12,873 nt of DNA from Modestobacter sp. (GTDB lineage Bacteria; Actinomycetota; Actinomycetes; Mycobacteriales; Geodermatophilaceae): positions 1 to 12,873 of the forward strand of contig JAOPWG010000387.1 in assembly GCA_025965775.1 (NCBI GenBank), written 5' to 3'. Every line of letters starts with the position of its first letter. Position 1 is the first letter of the stretch. Positions 1-7,301 of this stretch are shown one piece after another. A model generated the notes under the pieces. It worked only from the letters and a program-made list of their open reading frames with translations. It did no database searches and had not been told where the DNA came from. Both the position numbers and the translations under genes were made by a program.

Positions 1-1340
1 TAGTAGGCCATCGGCACGGGGATGGGGACGTTGATCCCGATCATCCCGACCTCCACCTCGTGCTGGAACCGCCGGGCGGCGCCGCCGTCGTTGGTGAAGA
101 TCGCGGTGCCGTTGCCGTACTGGTTGGAGTTGATGAGCGCGAGGCCCTCCTCGTAGGTGTCCACGCGCAGGACGACGAGCACCGGGCCGAAGATCTCGTC
201 GGTGTAGACGCTCATGTCGGTCGACACGTGGTCGAGCACCGTCGGGCCGAGCCAGAAGCCGTTCTCCTCGCCGTCCGGGTTCACGTCCCGGCCGTCGACG
301 ACGACCTTCGCGCCGGCCTCCTCGCCGGCGTCGATGTAGCCGGCGACCCGGTCGCGGTGCTCCCGGGTGACCAGCGGCCCCATGTCGCACCCGCGGCGGC
401 CGTCCCCGGTGCGCAGGGTCGCGGCCCGCGCGGCGATGCGCGCCACGAGGTCGTCACCGACCCCGCCGACGGCGACCAGCGTGCTGATCGCCATGCACCG
501 CTCGCCGGCCGAGCCGAAGCCGGCGTTGACCGCGGCGTCGGCGGCGAGGTCCAGATCGGCGTCGGGCAGCACGAGCATGTGGTTCTTCGCGCCGCCGAGG
601 GCCTGCACCCGCTTGCCGGCCCGGGTGCCGTTCTCATAGACGTAGCGCGCGATCGGGGTCGAGCCGACGAAGGACACCGACTGGACGTCGGGGTGCTCGA
701 GCAGCCGGTCGACGGCGACCTTGTCGCCCTGGACGACGTTGAAGACCCCGTCGGGCAGCCCGGCCTCCCTCCACAGCTCGGCCACCCACAGCGCCGCCGA
801 CGGGTCCTTCTCACTCGGCTTGAGGACGACGGTGTTGCCGGTGGCGATGGCGACCGGGAAGAACCACATGGGCACCATGGCGGGGAAGTTGAACGGGCTG
901 ATCACCGCCACGGGGCCCAGTGGCTGACGCACCGAGTGCACGTCGACGCCGGTGGAGGCGTTCTCGGTGAAGCCGCCCTTGAGCAGGTGCGGCACGCCGC
1001 ACGCGAACTCGACCACTTCCTGGCCGCGGGACACCTCGCCGAGGGCGTCGTCGAGCACCTTGCCGTGCTCGGCGGTGATCAGGGCGGCCAGCTCGGGCTT
1101 CCGGGCGTTCAGCAGTTCCCGGAAGGCGAACAGCACGGCGCTGCGCCGGGTGAGGGAGGTGTCGCGCCAGCCGGGGAAGGCCGCGGTCGCGGCGGCGACC
1201 GCGGCATCGACCTCCGCGGTGTCGGCGAGGGCGACCTCGCCGGTCACCTCGCCGGTGGCCGGGTCGGTCACGGAGGCGGTGCGGCCGCTGGTGCCCTCGC
1301 GCCGTGCGCCGTCGATCCAGTGGGGGATGAGGGTGGGCAT
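1..1340 (-). CDS. mmsA: Methylmalonate-semialdehyde / malonate-semialdehyde dehydrogenase (CoA-acylating), C-terminus cut by window edge
   Basis: This cytoplasmic NAD-dependent aldehyde dehydrogenase forms acetyl-CoA from malonate semialdehyde (or propanoyl-CoA from methylmalonate semialdehyde) and releases CO2. It is the last step of inositol degradation. The ATG at 1338-1340 gives MPTLIPHWIDG, a typical MmsA start, with a GAGAGG ribosome site about 6 nt upstream. Visible family marks are the NAD-site run ISPFNFPAMVP, a GSTPIARYVY segment, and the catalytic motif GSAGERCMAI with the nucleophile at Cys282. CM is the signature pair of the CoA-acylating subfamily. The last readable residues, NVPIPVPMAY, are the conserved near-C-terminal MmsA motif. 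About 446 residues are present of roughly 500 usual, so only the end is missing. It lies 17 nt after the IolH-like gene and is probably the last or a late operon gene. The sequence alone cannot separate the inositol form (iolA) from the valine form; context favours inositol. Confidence 0.95.
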   Translation of the reverse strand, partial: MPTLIPHWIDGARREGTSGRTASVTDPATGEVTGEVALADTAEVDAAVAAATAAFPGWRDTSLTRRSAVLFAFRELLNARKPELAALITAEHGKVLDDALGEVSRGQEVVEFACGVPHLLKGGFTENASTGVDVHSVRQPLGPVAVISPFNFPAMVPMWFFPVAIATGNTVVLKPSEKDPSAALWVAELWREAGLPDGVFNVVQGDKVAVDRLLEHPDVQSVSFVGSTPIARYVYENGTRAGKRVQALGGAKNHMLVLPDADLDLAADAAVNAGFGSAGERCMAISTLVAVGGVGDDLVARIAARAATLRTGDGRRGCDMGPLVTREHRDRVAGYIDAGEEAGAKVVVDGRDVNPDGEENGFWLGPTVLDHVSTDMSVYTDEIFGPVLVVLRVDTYEEGLALINSNQYGNGTAIFTNDGGAARRFQHEVEVGMIGINVPIPVPMAY

Positions 1341-1357
1341 GGGGAGCCTCTCTCAGG

Positions 1358-2233
1358 TCAGGGAGTGGTGGCGTCGGGGAAGTGCTTGGTGACCAGCTCG
1401 CGGATCGCGTCGAGCATCCGGACGCCGGACTCCCGCGCCTGGTCGTCCCACCCGAAGACACAGGTGGTGAGCACGCCGTCGAAGCCGATGCCGGCCAGGG
1501 CCGAGAAGAGCTCGTCGAAGTCGACGTCGCCGCGGCCGATCTCCATGTGCTGGTGGACGCGGACGGGATTGCCGGGCGGGTTGGTGATGTAGCGCAGCCC
1601 GTCGGAGGCGGTGTGGTCCATCGAGTCGGCGACGTGCACGTGGGTGAGCAGGTCACCGGCGTGCGGGACGATCCCGGTGGCGTCGTCGCCCTGGTGGAAG
1701 GTGTGCGGCGCGCAGTAGAGGAAGGACACCAGCGGCGAGTCGATGCCGCGCACCATGTCGATCGCGGGGTGCCCCAGTTCGATGAAGTCGTCAGGATGGG
1801 GTTCGAGCGCGAGCCTCACGCCCTCCCGCTCGAAGACCGGCAGCAGCTCCTCCATCGACCGCCAGAACATCGCCTCGGCGAGCTCGGGGGCCTCGGGGCG
1901 CCCGTTGAACTCGCTGTTCATCGTGTCCACGCCCAGCTCGACGCAGATCTCGATGGCTCGCTTCCAGTAGCGGACGGCGGCCTGCCGCTCGACCTCACCG
2001 GGGCCCGACCAGCGCATCACGGGCAGCAGCGAGGTCACCCCGACCCCGGCGGCAGCCAGCCTGGACCGCAGCGCGCGGACGGTCGCCAGGTCGACCCGGG
2101 GGTGCTGGAAGAACGGGACGAAGTCCTCCCGCGGCGAGAGCTCCATCCACTCGTAGCCCATCGCGGCAACGACGTCGGGCAGCTCCAGCAGCGGCGTCGT
2201 CCGCAGCATCTGCGGGTCCAGTGCGATCCTCAT
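1358..2233 (-). CDS. iolH: Sugar phosphate isomerase/epimerase, IolH-like TIM barrel
   Basis: This 291-aa protein of the xylose-isomerase-like TIM-barrel superfamily (AP endonuclease 2 / sugar isomerase fold) matches the usual IolH length and position in actinobacterial inositol clusters. It starts MRIALDPQML and has an early GYEWMELSPRED strand-helix segment. Likely metal and substrate residues lie in LEPHPDD (Glu144, His146), CAPHTFH (around His177), THVHVAD (His198 and His200) and HQHMEIGRGD (227-236). The ATG at 2231-2233 overlaps the stop of the upstream dehydrogenase gene as ATGA, so translation is probably coupled. A longer in-frame reading upstream exists but runs through the dehydrogenase gene in another frame and is not real. 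The exact reaction of IolH proteins is not settled. It may be an isomerase or epimerase of an inosose or a deoxy-keto acid, or it may share the dehydratase step with the IolE-like protein. Family membership is solid; the symbol is by similarity and position. Confidence 0.82.
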   Translation of the reverse strand: MRIALDPQMLRTTPLLELPDVVAAMGYEWMELSPREDFVPFFQHPRVDLATVRALRSRLAAAGVGVTSLLPVMRWSGPGEVERQAAVRYWKRAIEICVELGVDTMNSEFNGRPEAPELAEAMFWRSMEELLPVFEREGVRLALEPHPDDFIELGHPAIDMVRGIDSPLVSFLYCAPHTFHQGDDATGIVPHAGDLLTHVHVADSMDHTASDGLRYITNPPGNPVRVHQHMEIGRGDVDFDELFSALAGIGFDGVLTTCVFGWDDQARESGVRMLDAIRELVTKHFPDATTP

Positions 2234-3303
2234 CGCTGCGCCAGCCCGACCTCGGTCCGCTGCCCCGAGCGCAGCGCCTCGACGCCGGCCGTGCAGACGG
2301 CCGAGGCCGCGTAGCCGTCCCAGACACCCGGGCCGTCGATCGTGCCGCGGCGGGCCGCGTCCACCCACCGCTGCACCTCGATGTCGTAGGCGCGGCCGAA
2401 CCGCTCGCGGAAGCCGGGGGCGATACCGGTGACCCGGACCGCGCCGGAGGAGCCGCCGCTCTGCCGGACCAGGCCGAGGTCCAGACCGATCATCGCGCTG
2501 CCGTCCTCGGCGACGACCTCGGTGCGCACCTCGTAGGCGACCCCGGTGCTGACGAAGCACTCGACGTCGACGATCCGGCCGCTGGCCATCTCGAGGACCA
2601 CCAGCAGCGGGTCGGACTGACCGGCGAACGCGTGCCGGCTCGGCCGGGGCCGCAGCACGGTGACGGCCGTGATCTCCTCGTCGAGCAGGAAGCGGGCGAC
2701 GTCGACCTCGTGCACCACCGAGTCGGTGATCATCATCTCGCTGGTGAAGTGCGGCGGGACGGCGGCGTTGCGGTGCGCGCAGTGCACCACCAGCGGCTCG
2801 CCGATCTCGCCGGAGGCGATCAGCGCCCGCAGCTGGGCGTACTCGGGGTCGAACCGGCGCATGAAGCCCACCTGGACCAGCCGCCGGCCGGTGCGCGCCG
2901 CGTACTCGTCCTCGGCCCGGACGACGGCCAGCGAGCTCTCCGCGTCCATCGTCAGCGGCTTCTCGCAGAGCACCGGGATGCCCCGCTCGATGCAGGCCAG
3001 CACCTGCTCCTGGTGGAACTGACCCGGGGTGGCGAGGACCACCGCGTCCACCTCGGGGTCGGCGATCGCCGCCAGCGGGTCGGCGATCACCCGGCAGCCG
3101 GGCACCTCCGCGGCGATCTGCTCGGCCTTCGGGGCGTTGGCGTCGCTGACGGCCACCACCCGGGCGCCGGAGATGCGGCTGTGCAGTCGGGCCACGTGGT
3201 CGGCGCCCATCATGCCGACGCCCAGGACGGCGACGCGCAGCTCGCCGGACGGGACGTCGGCCAGCGCCGGCAGCACCCCGGCGGCGGTCTCGGCGGTGGT
3301 CAT
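2230..3303 (-). CDS. iolG: Gfo/Idh/MocA oxidoreductase, probable myo-inositol 2-dehydrogenase
   Basis: This 357-aa NAD(P)-dependent cytoplasmic oxidoreductase probably oxidises myo-inositol (or scyllo-inositol) to 2-keto-myo-inositol, the entry step of the pathway. Residues 22-145 form the Rossmann domain with the dinucleotide motif GVGMMG (28-33). The family catalytic set is intact: Lys115 in CEKP, Asp194 and His198 in the run DSVVHEVD, which match Lys97, Asp172 and His176 of Bacillus subtilis IolG. The rest is the alpha/beta substrate domain. The start ATG at 3301-3303 forms an ATGA overlap with the stop of the IolE-like gene, and a 4-nt overlap joins its own stop to iolH. An in-frame extension to 3426 exists, but it would lie wholly inside iolE and is low-complexity arginine-rich, so it is rejected. 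Inositol as substrate is inferred from context. Gfo/Idh/MocA members are hard to tell apart by sequence, and a scyllo-inositol or other polyol dehydrogenase is possible. Confidence 0.87.
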   Translation of the reverse strand: MTTAETAAGVLPALADVPSGELRVAVLGVGMMGADHVARLHSRISGARVVAVSDANAPKAEQIAAEVPGCRVIADPLAAIADPEVDAVVLATPGQFHQEQVLACIERGIPVLCEKPLTMDAESSLAVVRAEDEYAARTGRRLVQVGFMRRFDPEYAQLRALIASGEIGEPLVVHCAHRNAAVPPHFTSEMMITDSVVHEVDVARFLLDEEITAVTVLRPRPSRHAFAGQSDPLLVVLEMASGRIVDVECFVSTGVAYEVRTEVVAEDGSAMIGLDLGLVRQSGGSSGAVRVTGIAPGFRERFGRAYDIEVQRWVDAARRGTIDGPGVWDGYAASAVCTAGVEALRSGQRTEVGLAQR

Positions 3304-4289
3304 GCCCGGTCCTCCGCAGCGGTCGCGACGGTCTTCGGCGTCCCGAGCTCCAGCGTGCGGAGGCCGCAGCCACGGATGTAGACGTGGGTGCGCTGGGCGA
3401 TCGGCAGCGGCACGTCGGGAGCGCACGGGTAGAGGTCGTGCTCGACGATCGCGAACACGTCCAGGCCGTGCTCCTCGATCGCCTGCAGCAGCGGCGGGTA
3501 GTCCGGGACGCCGCGCGGGGGCTCGGTCATCGCGCCCATCTGCACCGCGTCCGGCCAGGTGATGTCCTCGGCGAGTACCCGGTCGATGACGGCGGGGTCG
3601 ACCTGCTTGAGGTGCAGGTATCCGATGCGTTCCGGGTAGCGCCGGATCAGGTCCAGGTTGTCACCGCGGTAATAGCTGACGTGGCCGGTGTCCAGGCACA
3701 GCGGCACGTAGGCGGGGTCGGTGTCGGCCAGGAACCGCTCGATGTCGGTCTGGTACCCGACATGGCTCTCCGCGTGCGGGTGGAAGGCGATGCTCAGGCC
3801 GTACTCCTCCTGCACGGCGCGGCCCAGCCGGTCCACGCCGGTCGTCATGTCCCGCCACGCCTCCGGTGTGAGGTCCCGGGACTCGACGTCGGCACCGGTC
3901 TTCTGGTCGCGGAAGGTGTCGGGGATGACGACGACGTGGGTCCCGCCCATCGCCTTGGTCAGCGCGGCGACGTCCTTGACCTGGCTCCAGACCGCGTCCC
4001 AGGAGTCGGGCCGGTGCAGGTGCTCGAACACCGTGCCGGCCGTGACCCGCAGGCCCCGCGAGCCCAGCTCGTCGGTCAGCTGCGCCGGGTCGGTGGGCAG
4101 GTAGCCGTAGGGCCCGAGCTCGATCCACTCGTAGCCGCAGGCGCTCACCTCGTCCAGGAACCGTTGCCAGGGCACCTGCTGCGGGTCGTCGGGGAACCAG
4201 ACACCCCAGGAGTCGGGGGCCGACCCGATCCGGATCCGGCTGGTGCCCCGCTGCGTCTGCTCCGGCGCCGCCTGGCTCTGCGTGCTCAT
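3300..4289 (-). CDS. iolE: Sugar phosphate isomerase/epimerase, probable inosose dehydratase (IolE-like)
   Basis: This 329-aa TIM-barrel protein of the xylose-isomerase-like superfamily probably dehydrates 2-keto-myo-inositol to 3D-(3,5/4)-trihydroxycyclohexane-1,2-dione, the step between IolG and IolD. The N-terminal segment GSAPDSWGVWF (22-32) and the GYEWIELGPYGYLP stretch mark the actinobacterial branch of IolE-type proteins. Likely metal and acid-base residues are His170 and His172 in FHPHAESH, Asp200 and His203 in LDTGH, His226 in YLHLKQ and Glu283 in IVEHD. The ATG at 4287-4289 has a strong GGAGGA ribosome site about 6 nt upstream, inside the end of iolD, and overlaps the iolD stop as ATGA. 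The first 18 residues are polar and look disordered. The branch differs from Bacillus IolE, so an IolI-type keto-inositol isomerase is an alternative. Without it the operon would lack a dehydratase, unless the IolH-like protein does that job. Confidence 0.85.
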   Translation of the reverse strand: MSTQSQAAPEQTQRGTSRIRIGSAPDSWGVWFPDDPQQVPWQRFLDEVSACGYEWIELGPYGYLPTDPAQLTDELGSRGLRVTAGTVFEHLHRPDSWDAVWSQVKDVAALTKAMGGTHVVVIPDTFRDQKTGADVESRDLTPEAWRDMTTGVDRLGRAVQEEYGLSIAFHPHAESHVGYQTDIERFLADTDPAYVPLCLDTGHVSYYRGDNLDLIRRYPERIGYLHLKQVDPAVIDRVLAEDITWPDAVQMGAMTEPPRGVPDYPPLLQAIEEHGLDVFAIVEHDLYPCAPDVPLPIAQRTHVYIRGCGLRTLELGTPKTVATAAEDRA

Positions 4290-6301
4290 CTGTCTTCCTC
4301 CGTGGCCGTCTGCGGTGGGCGGTGGTCAGGGCTGTGCGTCGGTGCCGCGTCGGAGGGCGTGAGATGGGGACGCTGACCGGTCTTCCACCGGTCGTAGACC
4401 GCGCGCGCGGCCCGGGTGCTCTCCAGCGTGGACACCTCGCTGACCGGGACGTCCCACCAGGACTCGCTGGAGGGTGCGTCGATCAGCGGGTCGGTCTCGA
4501 CGTGCACGACCGTCGTCCGGTCGCCGGCCTTGGCCTTGCGCAGCGCCGCCTCGAGGCTCGGGCCGTCCTGGGCCACCAGCACGTCGACGCCCAGGCTGGC
4601 GGCGTTCGCGGCCAGGTCGACCGGGAGGACGTCGCCGTCCAGCCGGCCGGCGGCCCCGCGGTAGCGGTACCGGGTGCCGAAGCGCTGGGAGCCGAGCTGT
4701 TCGGACAGGGCGCCGATCGAGGCGAAGCCGTGGTTCTGCACCAGGACGACGATGACCTTGATGCCCTCCTGGACGGCGGTCACCAGCTCGGTGGCCATCA
4801 TCAGGTAAGAGCCGTCACCGACCATGACGAAGACGTCCCGGTCCGGGGCGGCCATCGCCACGCCGATCCCGCCGGCCACCTCGTAGCCCATGCAGGAGTA
4901 GCCGTACTCCACGTGGTAACCCTTGGGGTCGCGGGTCCGCCACATCTTGTGCAGGTCCCCGGGCATCGACCCGGCGGCGCAGACGACGACGTCCCGCGGG
5001 CCGGAGACCTCGTTGACCAGGCCGATCACCTCGTTCTGGGACAGCCGCCCACCCTCGCCCGCGCCGGGCACCGGTGGGTGGTAGGCCGCCTCGACGGTCG
5101 CCTCCCACGCCGCGGCGAGTTCGGCGGCGCGGGTCCGGTACGCGTCGTCCACCGACCAGCCCGCCAGCTCCGCGGTGAGCGCGGCCAGTGCCTCCCGGGC
5201 GTCGGCGACCAGGCTGACGCCGGACTCCTTGGCGGCGTCCAGCGAGGCGACGTTCACGTTCACGAAGCGGACGGCCGGGTTGCTGAAGGCGGTCCGGGAA
5301 GCCGTGGTGAAGTCCTGGTAGCGGGTGCCGATGCCGATCACGACGTCGGCCTCGCGGGCCAGGGCGTTGGCCGCCGTCGTCCCGGTCGAGCCGATCGCCC
5401 CGACCGACTGCGGGTGGTCGAAGGGCAGCGCGCCCTTGCCGGCCTGGGTCTGGCCGACCGGGATGCCGGTGGCCCGGGCGAAGGCCTCCAGCGCCTCGGT
5501 GGCCCCGGAGTAGACGACGCCACCGCCGGCCACGAGGAGTGGTGTGCGGGCGGTTCGGATCACGTCCACGGCACGGGCCAGTGCGGCCCGCTCCGGCACC
5601 GGGCGGGACACGTGCCAGGTGCGCTCGGCGAACAGCTCGACCGGCCAGTCGAACGCCTCGGCCTGCAGGTCCTGGGGAAGGGCGATCGTCACCGCACCGG
5701 TCTCCACGGGATCGGTCAGCACCCGCATCGCGCCCAGTAGCGCACCGGGCAGCTGCTCGGGGCGCCACACCCGGTCGAAGTAGCGGGAGACGGGCCGGAA
5801 GCAGTCGTTGACCGTGACGTCGCCGCTGTCGGGCCGCTCGAGCTCCTGCAGCACGGGGGCGCTGGCGCGGGTGGCGAAGGTGTCGGCCGGCAGCAGCAGG
5901 ACCGGGAGCCGGTTGATCGTGGCCAGCGCGGCGCCGGTGACCATGTTGGTCGCGCCCGGCCCGACGCTGGTGGACACCGCCCAGGTCTGCAGCCGGTCCT
6001 TGGCCCGCGCGTACGCGGCGGCGGTGTGCACCATCGCCTGCTCGTTGCGGCCGAGCACGTAGGGCAGCTGCCGCTCCGGGTTGTCGGCGTCCTCGATCTC
6101 GGCCTGTAGCAGGGCCTGGCCGAGCCCGGCGACGTTGCCGTGCCCGAAGATGCCCAGGCACCCGGCGAACAGGCGCTGCCGCTGCCCGTCCCGCTCGGTG
6201 TACTGCCGGGCCAGGAAGCGGACGACGGCCTGGGAGACCGTCAGCCGCACTGTGCCGGTCCCCGCCGGCGGGGCGGAGGACGTCTGCGCGGAGTCGGTCA
6301 C
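4286..6301 (-). CDS. iolD: 3D-(3,5/4)-trihydroxycyclohexane-1,2-dione acylhydrolase (ThDP-dependent)
   Basis: This 671-aa thiamine diphosphate enzyme hydrolyses the cyclic dione to 5-deoxy-D-glucuronate, opening the inositol ring. Three domains are visible. The N-terminal Pyr domain (about 20-215) carries the catalytic Glu87 in GRNEQAMVH and the SVGPGATNM motif. The central domain spans about 235-385. The PP domain (about 430-605) carries the ThDP/metal motif that starts with GDG at 495-497 and ends at Asn523 in VQNHG. The start is the GTG at 6299-6301, which overlaps the iolB stop as GTGA and has a GGAG about 9 nt upstream. A longer reading to an ATG at 6388 adds 29 proline/arginine-rich residues lying inside iolB and is rejected. 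The last 30 or so residues (HLTPSDAAPT onward) are polar and poorly conserved in appearance. Family assignment is firm: length, domain order and cofactor motifs all fit IolD. Confidence 0.96.
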   Translation of the reverse strand: MTDSAQTSSAPPAGTGTVRLTVSQAVVRFLARQYTERDGQRQRLFAGCLGIFGHGNVAGLGQALLQAEIEDADNPERQLPYVLGRNEQAMVHTAAAYARAKDRLQTWAVSTSVGPGATNMVTGAALATINRLPVLLLPADTFATRASAPVLQELERPDSGDVTVNDCFRPVSRYFDRVWRPEQLPGALLGAMRVLTDPVETGAVTIALPQDLQAEAFDWPVELFAERTWHVSRPVPERAALARAVDVIRTARTPLLVAGGGVVYSGATEALEAFARATGIPVGQTQAGKGALPFDHPQSVGAIGSTGTTAANALAREADVVIGIGTRYQDFTTASRTAFSNPAVRFVNVNVASLDAAKESGVSLVADAREALAALTAELAGWSVDDAYRTRAAELAAAWEATVEAAYHPPVPGAGEGGRLSQNEVIGLVNEVSGPRDVVVCAAGSMPGDLHKMWRTRDPKGYHVEYGYSCMGYEVAGGIGVAMAAPDRDVFVMVGDGSYLMMATELVTAVQEGIKVIVVLVQNHGFASIGALSEQLGSQRFGTRYRYRGAAGRLDGDVLPVDLAANAASLGVDVLVAQDGPSLEAALRKAKAGDRTTVVHVETDPLIDAPSSESWWDVPVSEVSTLESTRAARAVYDRWKTGQRPHLTPSDAAPTHSPDHRPPQTATEEDR

Positions 6302-7218
6302 GGGCGGGCTCCGTTCTGGGGCTGGTCCACGGGTTGGTGCCGGGGCTGGTGCAGGGGGAGCCGCGGGTCGACGTCCTCGGCGGCCCACGTGCCGCGGATC
6401 CAGGCGTGCCGGGGGTCATCGACGATCCGCCAGGCACGCTCGGGGCCCGGGCCGGCCATGACGTTGAGGTAGTAGAGGTCGTGGCCGGGCGCGGCGATCG
6501 ACGGGCCGTGCCAGCCGTGCGGGATGAGGACGACGTCCCGGTCGCGCACCTCGGCCAGCACGTCGATCGGGCGCTCGCTCGTGCCGTACACGCGCTGGTA
6601 GGCCAGTCCCGGCTGGCCCGCCGGGCCGGGGGAGACCTCGAAGTAGTAGATCTCCTCCAGCTCGGTCTCCCGGTCCGAGGTCTCGTCGTGCTTGTGCGGG
6701 GGGTAGGACGACCAGTTGCCGCCGGGGGTGATCACCTCGCAGGCGATGAGCGCGTCGGCCTCGAACACATCGGCGGTGGCGAAGTTGTTCACCTGCCGGC
6801 TGCAGTGGCCGGCGCCGCGCAGCTCGACCGGGACCCCGGCCGCCGGGCCGTACCGGACCGGCAGCCGGTTCCGGGCGCGGGCACCGCACAGGGCGAAGCG
6901 GCCGCCGTCCGCACTCTGCAACGTCGCGGTCGCCCCGAGCGGCAGGTAGGCGAAGTCGGTCGGACCGGCGAACACGTCGGGGCGGCCGGCCAGCTGCAGG
7001 CGCTGCCCGTCGCAGTCGACGTCGAGTGCGCCCTGCAGCGGGACGACGACGACCTCGTCGGGGCCGGTCTCCAGGACGTGCGAGGCGCCGGGCGCCAGTT
7101 CCAGCACCCGCAGGCCGGAATGGGCCCAGCCCGCCGACTCGGGCGTGACCTCGAGGGCGTACGGGCCGGCCGCGGCGGTCCCGGCGGTCAGGTGGAGCGC
7201 GTCGGTGGTCGTGGTCAT
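6298..7218 (-). CDS. iolB: 5-deoxy-glucuronate isomerase
   Basis: This 306-aa double-cupin protein of the KduI/IolB family converts 5-deoxy-D-glucuronate to 2-deoxy-5-keto-D-gluconate in the cytoplasm. The second cupin holds the expected metal site: His175 and His177 in YPPHKHDE, a glutamate in ELEEIYYFEV (188-189) and a histidine in IPHGWHGP (234 or 237). The preceding CEVITPGGNWSSYPPHKHD run is highly characteristic of IolB. The ATG at 7216-7218 has a GAGGAG ribosome site about 7 nt upstream, and the gene overlaps iolD by 4 nt. It is separated from the upstream aldolase gene by 83 nt holding a nested palindrome, the only large gap inside the operon, so iolB-iolD-iolE-iolG-iolH may be expressed at a different level from the first two genes. 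The proline-rich tail after residue 285 (LPLHQPRHQP and on) looks dispensable. Confidence 0.95.
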   Translation of the reverse strand: MTTTTDALHLTAGTAAAGPYALEVTPESAGWAHSGLRVLELAPGASHVLETGPDEVVVVPLQGALDVDCDGQRLQLAGRPDVFAGPTDFAYLPLGATATLQSADGGRFALCGARARNRLPVRYGPAAGVPVELRGAGHCSRQVNNFATADVFEADALIACEVITPGGNWSSYPPHKHDETSDRETELEEIYYFEVSPGPAGQPGLAYQRVYGTSERPIDVLAEVRDRDVVLIPHGWHGPSIAAPGHDLYYLNVMAGPGPERAWRIVDDPRHAWIRGTWAAEDVDPRLPLHQPRHQPVDQPQNGARP

Positions 7219-7243
7219 GGCTGCTCCTCGACTCTGGGGTCGG

Positions 7244-7294
7244 CCCCCTTGCAGGGGCCCACCGCGAGCTTGCGAGTGGTGGGGGGCAAGGGGG
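7244..7294. repeat. Nested intergenic palindrome between the aldolase gene and iolB
   Basis: An outer pair of perfect 9-nt arms, CCCCCTTGC (7244-7252) and GCAAGGGGG (7286-7294), encloses a perfect 6-nt pair, CCCACC (7258-7263) and GGTGGG (7278-7283), around a 14-nt loop. It fills most of the only sizeable gap in the operon. No T-run follows on either strand, so it does not look like a simple intrinsic terminator. It could be a dispersed REP-like palindrome, an RNA-processing or stability element, or a partial attenuator that sets iolB-iolH output. The symmetry is seen directly; the role is unknown. Confidence 0.6.
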
Positions 7295-7301
7295 TCCTTC
7301 T

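Noticed and set aside
60..1592. 510-codon open frame on the plus strand, antisense to mmsA and iolH
   Set aside because: Composition is that of an antisense shadow in GC-rich DNA (Val/Gly/Asp/Arg-rich, no recognisable domain), while the minus strand encodes a clear MmsA.
1358..3373. 671-codon minus-strand frame that would fuse about 380 extra residues to IolH
   Set aside because: The extra part is a frame-shifted reading of iolG, rich in Arg and Gly; the real start is the ATG at 2233 with an ATGA overlap.
3304..3426. N-terminal extension of IolG to 3426
   Set aside because: It would overlap iolE by over 120 nt with low-complexity arginine-rich sequence; the ATG at 3303 gives a clean ATGA junction.
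6302..6388. N-terminal extension of IolD to the ATG at 6388
   Set aside because: The 29 added residues are Pro/Arg-rich and lie entirely within iolB; the GTG at 6301 overlaps the iolB stop and has a ribosome site.
7244..7294. Intrinsic terminator between the aldolase gene and iolB
   Set aside because: The stem is strong, but no T-run follows on either strand and essential pathway genes lie downstream; kept as a palindrome of unknown role.
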